A stretch of DNA of 5,975 nucleotides from Nitrospirota bacterium (GTDB lineage: Bacteria; Nitrospirota; Thermodesulfovibrionia; Thermodesulfovibrionales; JdFR-85). Location of the stretch: positions 1 to 5,975 of the forward strand of contig JAADGU010000086.1 of assembly GCA_013152195.1 (NCBI GenBank), written 5' to 3'. The notes under the pieces were generated by a model. The model saw only the letters and a list, made by a program, of their open reading frames with translations. It did not search any database and was not told where the DNA came from. Position numbers and translations under genes: made by a program. This document shows, piece after piece, positions 1 to 5,553 of this stretch (position 1 is the first letter of the stretch; every line of letters begins with the position of its first letter).

Positions 1-1055
1 CCAACCTCAAGGGCAATCCTCGGGGAAAAGGCATTCCTTACATCTGCCTCTATCTTTATTGCCTCAGACAGCAGCAGGGTCAGCTCTTCTTCAGTCACGG
101 AAGGGAGGGCCTTTGCCATAAAATCCTTCTCAATATCCGAAAGGCTGGCATCTTCTGCAGAGGAGGTAATTTTTGATATGAGCAGTATCCGGATGAACTG
201 CAGGAACTCCCTTGTAAAAGCCCTGAAATCCGTGCCTGAATCATATAGCCTGTTAACCAGAGAGAGAATCTCCTTACGGTCACCCCTCAGGAGGGCATCC
301 GTCATCTTTATAATCCTGTCAACATCCGTTACTCCCAGAAGGTCCCTGACATCAGTGTCTGTTATCTGTGCTGAAAAGGCTGACAGCTGATCAAGAAGGG
401 TGAGGGCGTCCCTCATGCTTCCGTCCGCCGCCCTGACAATCATATCCACCGCCTGCCCGGATATCCCGATGCCCTCTTCTGATGTTATATACAGTATATG
501 CTCTTTCATCTCCGTAAAGGACACCCTCTTGAAGGAGAGATGCTGGCATCTCGACAGTACAGTAACAGGAATCTTCTGAGAGGCAGTTGTAGCCAGGACA
601 AAGACAATATGAGGGGGCGGCTCTTCAAGGGTTTTTAAAAGCGCATTGAAGGCCGACTGACTGAGCATGTGGACCTCATCGATAATGTATATCTTGTATC
701 TCCCCGCGGACGGGGCATACTTGACCCTCTCCCTGAGGTCTCTTATATCCTCTACACTGTTGTTGGACGCCCCGTCGATCTCCATGACGTCAACAGCATG
801 CCCGTCAGCAACAGAGGTGCAGAATTCGCACTTCCCGCATGGCTGCGGCGTAGGGCCTTCTGCACAGTTGAGGGCCTTTGCAAGTATCCTCGCTGTAGAG
901 GTCTTTCCCACACCCCTTGGGCCGGAGAAGAGATAGGCATGGGCAATCCTTTCCTGAGAGATGGCGTTCTTGAGGATAGTGCTTATGGTCTTCTGACCGA
1001 CAAGCTCGTCAAAGGTATCAGGTCTCCACTTTCTTGCAAGGACAATGTAGCTCAT
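1..1055 (-). CDS. dnaX: DNA polymerase III subunit gamma/tau, N-terminal part (partial, runs off left edge)
   Basis: This is the ATPase subunit of the cytoplasmic clamp loader, which opens and loads the beta sliding clamp at the replication fork. The frame is open from the ATG at 1055 to the window edge, giving 351 residues that start MSYIVLARKWRP, the typical DnaX opening. Visible in order are Walker A GPRGVGKT (45-52), the four-cysteine zinc module (C64, C73, C76, C79), Walker B IIDEVH (124-129), the sensor I segment ATT (155-157) and the SRC arginine-finger motif (168-170). AAA+ domains I-II and part of the collar domain III are present. The tau-specific C-terminus and any programmed frameshift site lie outside the window. 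The start is fixed by the conserved N-terminus and by an in-frame TAA ending 6 nt upstream. There is no good Shine-Dalgarno, only AT-rich sequence. The gene follows ffs and tRNA-Ser and is probably cotranscribed with them. Confidence 0.97.
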   Translation of the reverse strand, partial: MSYIVLARKWRPDTFDELVGQKTISTILKNAISQERIAHAYLFSGPRGVGKTSTARILAKALNCAEGPTPQPCGKCEFCTSVADGHAVDVMEIDGASNNSVEDIRDLRERVKYAPSAGRYKIYIIDEVHMLSQSAFNALLKTLEEPPPHIVFVLATTASQKIPVTVLSRCQHLSFKRVSFTEMKEHILYITSEEGIGISGQAVDMIVRAADGSMRDALTLLDQLSAFSAQITDTDVRDLLGVTDVDRIIKMTDALLRGDRKEILSLVNRLYDSGTDFRAFTREFLQFIRILLISKITSSAEDASLSDIEKDFMAKALPSVTEEELTLLLSEAIKIEADVRNAFSPRIALEV

Positions 1056-1100
1056 AATTAATTACTGGTTATACGTTGGTGATTGTAAGCCTGTCTTCTC

Positions 1101-1217
1101 AATGCAGCCAGGCAACAACTTACTGCGGCACCGGGTTGAGATGCTTACCGTTGCTTCCTTCCGGACCTGGCGGAATTCACATTCTTCCCGTGCGCAGGGC
1201 TGCTGCCCGACTGCATT
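1101..1217 (-). ncRNA. ffs: Signal recognition particle RNA, small bacterial (4.5S) type
   Basis: This is the RNA core of the signal recognition particle. It binds Ffh and FtsY for cotranslational membrane targeting. The apical domain is diagnostic: GGTCCGGAAGGAAGC on the minus strand, with the GGAA tetraloop at 1159-1162 closed by UCC/GGA, followed by the purine-rich symmetric-loop strand of the Ffh site. The ends AAUGCAGUCGGGCAGCAGC and GUUGUUGCCUGGCUGCAUU pair over about 19 bp, counting G-U pairs, and these set the bounds used here (117 nt). Exact mature ends are not determined. After a 4x4 internal loop, a further 7-bp pairing (1222-1228 with 1090-1096) extends the helix, so the primary RNA may reach about 139 nt. 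No Alu domain is visible. It lies between tRNA-Ser and dnaX, and no convincing promoter of its own was found. Confidence 0.95.
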
Positions 1218-1259
1218 CAGGAGACAGGACTTTAATCGGGACACAGATTAATATTTATC

Positions 1260-1349
<90 letters not shown>

Positions 1350-1396
1350 ATCAATGATTTCGCACTACATACCCCGCAGAGCAGGGACTGCCTGTA

Positions 1397-1426
1397 ATTA
1401 TAGCATAACTGCAGGAGCTTGACCAA
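1397..1426 (-). promoter_or_regulatory. Extended -10 promoter for the tRNA-Ser, ffs, dnaX unit
   Basis: On the minus strand TGCTATAAT (1405-1397) is a perfect -10 hexamer with the TGn extension. TTGGTC (1426-1421), 18 nt upstream, is a weak -35 (3 of 6). Transcription would start near 1390, about 40 nt before the tRNA 5' end. The leader would contain a small hairpin, CCCUGC-UCU-GCGGGG (1386-1372). The match and position are seen directly; activity is inferred. Confidence 0.7.
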
Positions 1427-1440
1427 TAGCACAGGGTTGG

Positions 1441-1498
1441 CCGGGATTGCCGGAAGAAAACCGGTCGATAATTCGAAATCCCGCTACCGGCAATCCCG
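1441..1498 (-). terminator. Inverted repeat after ntrX, probable transcript end or 3' stabiliser
   Basis: The arms CGGGATTGCCGG (1442-1453) and CCGGCAATCCCG (1487-1498) are perfect 12-bp inverted repeats around a 33-nt spacer. The structure starts 7 nt past the ntrX TAG. No T tract follows the outer stem, so it is not a textbook intrinsic terminator. Inside it, on the minus strand, CCGGT (1490-1486) can pair with ACCGG (1465-1461), which is followed directly by TTTTCTT (1460-1454); this is a weak terminator-like element. The inner pairing uses bases of the outer arm, so the two folds compete. TCGA-ATTA-TCGA (1476-1465) is a further small hairpin. It could instead be a dispersed palindromic repeat. 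Other sequence between ntrX and the tRNA promoter shows nothing more. Confidence 0.5.
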
Positions 1499-1505
1499 TA
1501 GTCTG

Positions 1506-2840
1506 CTACTGTGAAAGACCGAAGGCCTTTATCTTTCTGTGGAGATTACTCCTTTCAATCTGCAATACCTCTGCCGTCCTGGATATGTTCCAGTTGTTCT
1601 CCTGCAATTTTTTCAGGATAAAATCGCGTTCAAAGGTATCACGTGCCTCTCTCAATGTCTTAAAGGAGAAGTAGTCATGGGGTCTGAGGTTAAAAAAGGT
1701 GATATTCCTCTCCGTGATTGTCTGTGATGGTGTCATGATGATTAAGCGCTCAATCGAATTGCGCAGTTCCCTGACATTGCCGGGCCAGTTATAGCCTATA
1801 AAAAGGTCCAGGGCTCTTCGGGTTATCTTCTTTACCGGTCTCCCGTACTCCCGCGCAATACTCTGAAGGAAATACTCGACAAGAATGGGGATATCCTCCT
1901 TCCTTTCCCTCAGGGGAGGAACATTCAGGGGAATGACGTTCAGCCTGAAAAAGAGGTCTTCCCTGAAGTTTCCATTTGCCACCTCTTCATTGAAGTCCTT
2001 GTTTGTTGCAGCCACAATCCTGACATCCACGCTGATATTCTTGTTCCCGCCAACCCTCTGAAACTCCTGGGTCTCTATTACCCTCAACTTTGCCTGTGTC
2101 TGCAGTGACATATCCCCGACCTCGTCAAGAAAAAGGGTGCCCCCGTCTGCAAGTTCAAACTTTCCCTTTTTCCTCTCATACGCACCTGTAAAGGAGCCCT
2201 TCTCGTGGCCGAAGAGCTCACTCTCTATAAGCTCTGCAGGTATGGCGGCACAGTTTACCTCAACAAAGGACTTATGGGCCCTCGGGCTCTTTTCATGTAT
2301 GAGGCGGGCAACAAGCTCCTTGCCACTGCCGCTCTCCCCCAGGATAAGGACCCTGCTTGAGCTTGAAGCCACCATATCGATCTGCTGGCGGAGGGTCTTT
2401 ATTGCCGGTGATTCACCAACAAGCTGCCACTTCTTGCTGACATTCTCCTTAAGGGCCTGGAATTCCCTCTCAATTGTACCGCGCTCAAGGGCCCTTTGAG
2501 CGGTAATGAGCACCCTCTCAAGGGAAAGAGGTTTTTCAAGAAAGTCGTATGCCCCTATTTTTGTAGCCTTTACTGCTATCTCCACGGTCCCGTGACCTGA
2601 GATCATGACAACAGGGAGGCTCTCCCTCCTTGTCTTTATATCCTCCAGAACCTCCATACCGTCACGGTCGGGAAGCCAGATATCGAGAAAGACGAGGTCA
2701 ACAGGGGTGGAGTCTATCAGCTGAAGGGCCTCCTCTCCTGCCTCGGCCGTAAAGACCTCATATCCCTCGTCCTCAAATATCTCCCGCAGGCTCTCTCTTA
2801 TACCCGCCTCATCATCAACTATCAATACCGAATAAGCCAT
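1506..2840 (-). CDS. ntrX: NtrX-type sigma-54-dependent response regulator
   Basis: This is a cytoplasmic transcription activator of 444 aa with the NtrC-family layout. The receiver domain (about 1-120) has acidic pocket D9/D10, phosphoacceptor D53 in FLDIWLPD, S81 and K103. The AAA+ domain (about 140-375) has Walker A GESGSGKE (168-175), the sigma-54 contact loop as GSFTGA (215-220, Ser in place of the commoner Ala), Walker B GGTLFLDE (233-240), sensor I ATN (278-280), the arginines R293 and R299 in FREDLFFRLN, and sensor II GNVREL (354-359). The C-terminal Fis-type helix-turn-helix is at about 395-441 (NISRTAEVLQIERSNLHRKI). Receiver phosphorylation by NtrY is expected to drive ATP-dependent opening of sigma-54 promoters. 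The gene lies 57 bp after ntrY, with its own GAGGTG site. An oddity is that the helix after Walker B reads QAKLRVIE, one residue short of the usual QAKLLRVL/QAKVLRVL form. The NtrX call rests on overall similarity and the ntrY neighbour; target genes are unknown. Confidence 0.92.
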   Translation of the reverse strand: MAYSVLIVDDEAGIRESLREIFEDEGYEVFTAEAGEEALQLIDSTPVDLVFLDIWLPDRDGMEVLEDIKTRRESLPVVMISGHGTVEIAVKATKIGAYDFLEKPLSLERVLITAQRALERGTIEREFQALKENVSKKWQLVGESPAIKTLRQQIDMVASSSSRVLILGESGSGKELVARLIHEKSPRAHKSFVEVNCAAIPAELIESELFGHEKGSFTGAYERKKGKFELADGGTLFLDEVGDMSLQTQAKLRVIETQEFQRVGGNKNISVDVRIVAATNKDFNEEVANGNFREDLFFRLNVIPLNVPPLRERKEDIPILVEYFLQSIAREYGRPVKKITRRALDLFIGYNWPGNVRELRNSIERLIIMTPSQTITERNITFFNLRPHDYFSFKTLREARDTFERDFILKKLQENNWNISRTAEVLQIERSNLHRKIKAFGLSQ

Positions 2841-2847
2841 ACCTTAG

Positions 2848-2853
2848 CACCTC
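2848..2853 (-). promoter_or_regulatory. Ribosome binding site of ntrX
   Basis: GAGGTG on the minus strand lies 7 nt before the ATG at 2840, which begins MAYSVLIVDD, a normal receiver N-terminus. The 57-bp gap after ntrY shows no promoter-like match, so ntrX is probably read from the ntrY transcript but initiated independently. Confidence 0.7.
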
Positions 2854-2897
2854 GCATCCGGGCTGCCTGAACTTAACCTGTTTCAACCCGCGTTCCT

Positions 2898-4844
2898 TCA
2901 ACTTCCTGAGCATGGAAGCTCAATCGCAAACACCGTGCCCTTTGGTTCGTTGTCGGCAACTCTTATTATACCACCATGTTCGGTGATAATCCTGTGAACT
3001 ATTGCAAGGCCAAGGCCCGTGCCTCCCTTGCTGGTTGAGAAATAGGGCAAAAAGAGTTTTTCCTTGTCCTCATCCCTGATCCCCGCACCTTTATCAGCAA
3101 GCTCTATTTTTACCACATCCCGGGTCTTATTTAAATCCACACTTACATCTATCGTCTCCCCGTCTCCGGTAGCCTTTACTGCATTGTCAAAGAGATTGAT
3201 AAGTGCCCGCCTGAATTGTTCCCTGTCCAGCCACACAGGGGGGATATCTTCACCAAAATGCAGGGTTATCCTGCGTCCGTAACCCTTGTAAAGAGAGACA
3301 ACCTCACCAAGAAGGTCCCTCAGGTCAACATGGGTTTTGTTTATCCGCGGCATCCTGCCAAGCCTTGCAAACTCGTCCACCATCTTCTGAAGACTCTCCA
3401 CTTCCCTTATAATGGTCTGGGAGGATTGTTCAATTATCCTGCCAAAATCTTTTCCTCCCTGTTTCCATTTTCTCAGCATCCTTTCAGTGGAGAGCTTTAT
3501 CGGTGTAAGGGGATTCTTTATCTCATGGGCCATCCTCCTTGCCACCTCCTGCCAGACAAGGGCCTGCTGGGCCTTCACAATCCCTGTGAGGTCTTCAAAA
3601 ACAACAAGAAGCCCGGTGGGGGTGCCGGAAGGGTCGCGGAGCTGGGTAATAAAGATTCTGAGGGTAAGGAGCTTTCCGGAGACATTTACCTTAAGCTGCC
3701 TGCTCGTACTCGTAAAGTCCCTCAGCCGGATTCCCGTTATAAAATCCCTCAGCTCTTCTGATTCAATATGGTTCAGAAGGACATGGTACTCCCTGCCTAT
3801 AACATCCTGTGGATTGATATTCAGTATCCTCATGGTTGCGGTATTGACGGTCAGGACCTTTCCCTTTTCATCCAGCGATATAACCCCTGAGTCTATATTC
3901 TCGATTATGCTCTCCATACATACCCTTCTTCTGTCAGACTCAAGGTAGGTCTTCTGAAGGGAATCCTTGCTCTCCCTGAGCTCCCTGACCATCCGGTTGA
4001 AAGAGTCCACCAGGAGGCCGATCTCGTCATCCCTTTTGAGATCAATGGAGATATCAAGATCACCCTTTGCTATGTCCTCTGTTGCCTGGGCAAGACGCTG
4101 AATCGGTTCGGTAATCCCCCTTGCAATCCTGAGAGATACCCACATGGTCATAAAGACAATCAGGACCGTGAAAAACCCAAAGGCAAGTATGTAATTGGCT
4201 TTTATAGGTGTACGCCACTTTTCAAGGGCAACATAATCCTCATATGCTGACCTGATCTTTTCCGCCTGCCGGACGATCTCAGGGGAAAGTACCCTTTCCA
4301 CCACAATAACACCCTTCAGATCTCCGCTTTCCCTCAAAGGCACCACAGCCCTGATAATGTCTCCATGTTGAGTTGAGATAACCTCTGTCCCCTCCTTGCC
4401 CTCAAAAGCCCTCCTGAGGGTCTCGGTAGGATTTTCAGGCATGGCATAGAGTCTCTCCACATCAAATCCTTCCGTGGGGCTTTGTCCTGCCAAAACCTTC
4501 TGTGCCTCTGAAAGGGCCTGTTCCTTCTCCCTGTCATAAAAGATGGATGCAATGGAGAGGGCATTCTCAAGCGGCACCTTTATCTGGGGATTGAGCCACC
4601 TGTCAACATAGGCGGTTATCAGCCCGCTGGCTATTACAAACAGCAGGATCGACGGTATCAGCGTAAGGGTAACAAAGATGGTCACGATCCTGGTCTTGAA
4701 TTTATACCCGGGAACCCTGTGCTTCTTTTCAAGATAAAGGCGGATAAGGGTCTTGGAGACAAAGAAGACAAGGGTGAGGAGGGCGATTACAGTAAGATTG
4801 AAGACAAGTAATGTCAGGACCTTTATGGCAAGGTTTTCACTCAT
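2898..4844 (-). CDS. ntrY: NtrY-type membrane sensor histidine kinase
   Basis: This is an inner-membrane sensor kinase of 648 aa, expected to phosphorylate NtrX. Transmembrane segments are at about 7-34, 53-80 and 217-239. The basic loop between the first two (RLYLEKKHRVPGYKFKTR) should be cytoplasmic, leaving a periplasmic sensor region of about 135 residues (81-216). Then come HAMP (about 236-290), a short coiled stretch, PAS (about 305-425), and the kinase core: H box RMAHEIKNPLTP with H440, N box NLFDNAVKA (N550, N554), G1 DKGAG (D584), F box LFLPYFST (597-604) and G2 GGTGLGL (607-613). All catalytic boxes look intact. The ATG overlaps the TGA of the upstream DUF4390 gene as ATGA, implying translational coupling; the Shine-Dalgarno is weak. 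In NtrYX systems the signal is linked to nitrogen or redox state in some proteobacteria; here it is unknown. Confidence 0.93.
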   Translation of the reverse strand: MSENLAIKVLTLLVFNLTVIALLTLVFFVSKTLIRLYLEKKHRVPGYKFKTRIVTIFVTLTLIPSILLFVIASGLITAYVDRWLNPQIKVPLENALSIASIFYDREKEQALSEAQKVLAGQSPTEGFDVERLYAMPENPTETLRRAFEGKEGTEVISTQHGDIIRAVVPLRESGDLKGVIVVERVLSPEIVRQAEKIRSAYEDYVALEKWRTPIKANYILAFGFFTVLIVFMTMWVSLRIARGITEPIQRLAQATEDIAKGDLDISIDLKRDDEIGLLVDSFNRMVRELRESKDSLQKTYLESDRRRVCMESIIENIDSGVISLDEKGKVLTVNTATMRILNINPQDVIGREYHVLLNHIESEELRDFITGIRLRDFTSTSRQLKVNVSGKLLTLRIFITQLRDPSGTPTGLLVVFEDLTGIVKAQQALVWQEVARRMAHEIKNPLTPIKLSTERMLRKWKQGGKDFGRIIEQSSQTIIREVESLQKMVDEFARLGRMPRINKTHVDLRDLLGEVVSLYKGYGRRITLHFGEDIPPVWLDREQFRRALINLFDNAVKATGDGETIDVSVDLNKTRDVVKIELADKGAGIRDEDKEKLFLPYFSTSKGGTGLGLAIVHRIITEHGGIIRVADNEPKGTVFAIELPCSGS

Positions 4845-5410
4845 CTGAGGGGTTCCAGGGAGGTTTCATTCCACCTGAACAACCCTGAATCACTTGAGAC
4901 CTTGAACTCCCTGTCAGGCAGGAAAAAGAATATCTCACCAAACAGGGAGGGTATATTCCTGAGCCGGGACTCCACGGTAGTCCTCACAAAATACGTTCCG
5001 GAGGGCATGCCCTTGAGGCTGGTGAGATAGACGTCATTGAAGTTCAATGCCCACTTCATCATGGATTCAAAGCTGTTGAACCTCTTCTCAACGAGGGTCT
5101 TTCCGTCAAAAGAAGTAGCTATGTACTCCTTTTTCATGGGGTCACTCGTTATCTTCCTCACAATCTTTCTGCCGGCAATAAATTCATCAGGCCACGTCTT
5201 CCACAGACGGAAGAGGTCAATATAAAAGATTACCTCCTTTGAGATTCCTTTCCGTATCTCGTCAGCATAGTCGGAATCAAGGTCAAACTGGAAGGATACC
5301 CGGATAACGCTATCCTTAAAATCAAGATAAGGCCCCTTTATCTCCAGGGCTTCAGCCATGTGGAGAAATATGAGACTCAGCATAAGTATGAGAAACAACC
5401 GCTTTAACAT
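4841..5410 (-). CDS. DUF4390 family exported protein upstream of NtrY
   Basis: The protein is 189 aa from the chosen start and its function is unknown. It begins MLKRLFLILMLSLIFLHMAEALE: a basic start, a hydrophobic core and a likely signal peptidase site near AEA, so it is probably periplasmic or membrane-anchored. The remainder is a beta-rich domain with alternating hydrophobic strands (VIRVSFQFDL, VIFYIDLFRLWKTW, GTYFVRTTVE, EIFFFLPD), which reads like DUF4390. The open frame extends 17 codons further up to 5461. That ATG overlaps the -10 box of the best promoter and would leave a 17-residue polar extension before the signal peptide, so the ATG at 5410, preceded by AGAGAGGAG, is preferred. 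The stop overlaps the ntrY start by 4 nt. From general knowledge, DUF4390 genes often precede ntrY-like kinases. A role in sensing or in modulating NtrY is inference only. Confidence 0.8.
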   Translation of the reverse strand: MLKRLFLILMLSLIFLHMAEALEIKGPYLDFKDSVIRVSFQFDLDSDYADEIRKGISKEVIFYIDLFRLWKTWPDEFIAGRKIVRKITSDPMKKEYIATSFDGKTLVEKRFNSFESMMKWALNFNDVYLTSLKGMPSGTYFVRTTVESRLRNIPSLFGEIFFFLPDREFKVSSDSGLFRWNETSLEPLR

Positions 5411-5421
5411 TTTTGGCAGGA

Positions 5422-5430
5422 CTCCTCTCT
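5422..5430 (-). promoter_or_regulatory. Ribosome binding site of the DUF4390 gene
   Basis: AGAGAGGAG on the minus strand precedes the ATG at 5410 with a spacing of 11 nt, slightly long. No comparable purine tract precedes the upstream ATG at 5461, so this site supports the shorter protein with an N-terminal signal peptide. Confidence 0.55.
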
Positions 5431-5439
5431 CTTGCAGCC

Positions 5440-5469
5440 TTGCTTCTTGAACTGAAATCATTATATCAT
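5440..5469 (+). promoter_or_regulatory. Candidate promoter for the divergent adenosine-specific kinase gene
   Basis: TTGCTT (5440-5445), an 18-nt spacer and TATCAT (5464-5469, 5 of 6 matches) fit a sigma-70-type promoter on the plus strand. Transcription would begin near 5476 and leave a leader of about 78 nt. It is a weak match and the only reasonable one seen in the 143 bp between the two start codons. The leader shows no strong hairpin. Confidence 0.35.
5460..5468 (-). promoter_or_regulatory. Extended -10 promoter for the DUF4390-ntrY-ntrX operon
   Basis: TGATATAAT on the minus strand is a perfect -10 hexamer with the TGn extension. No good -35 lies 16-19 nt upstream, which extended -10 promoters tolerate. 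The expected start is near 5453, giving a leader of about 43 nt before the ATG at 5410. It overlaps a candidate -10 of the opposite-strand gene. Confidence 0.6.
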
Positions 5470-5542
5470 AACAAAACTCTGACGGGCTTTGAAAAGCAGG
5501 ACAGAAAGAGGCAGCTGAAACAAGGGCTTAAAAACCAGAATC

Positions 5543-5547
5543 GGAGG
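5543..5547 (+). promoter_or_regulatory. Ribosome binding site of the adenosine-specific kinase gene
   Basis: GGAGG lies 6 nt before the ATG at 5554. It is the strongest Shine-Dalgarno in the window and fixes the start of the plus-strand gene. Confidence 0.8.
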
Positions 5548-5553
5548 CAGGAT

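Noticed and set aside
669..1061. Plus-strand open frame of 130 codons over dnaX
   Set aside because: It lies opposite the highly conserved AAA+ core of dnaX and runs past its start codon with no family resemblance.
1081..1087. TACAAT on the minus strand as a private dnaX -10 box
   Set aside because: No -35 at a usable distance and no TGn extension, and it lies within the tail of the ffs extended helix.
1248..1253. TATTAA on the minus strand as a private ffs promoter
   Set aside because: Only 4 of 6 matches and no -35; the corresponding upstream sequence is the tRNA T arm.
1410..1425. Possible sigma-54 promoter (TGG, spacer, CTGCA with GG-N10-GC spacing) upstream of tRNA-Ser
   Set aside because: Only the core dinucleotides match, and it overlaps a far better extended -10 sigma-70 promoter serving housekeeping RNA genes, so it is probably chance.
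2137..2499. Plus-strand open frame of 120 codons inside ntrX
   Set aside because: It is antisense to the AAA+ domain of ntrX and has no recognisable domain.
3216..3761. Plus-strand open frame of 181 codons inside ntrY
   Set aside because: It is antisense to a complete histidine kinase with all boxes intact, and its translation resembles no family I recognise.
3412..3948. Plus-strand open frame of 178 codons inside ntrY
   Set aside because: It is a shadow of the kinase PAS and H-box region; its serine-rich translation is the usual artefact of reading the complement.
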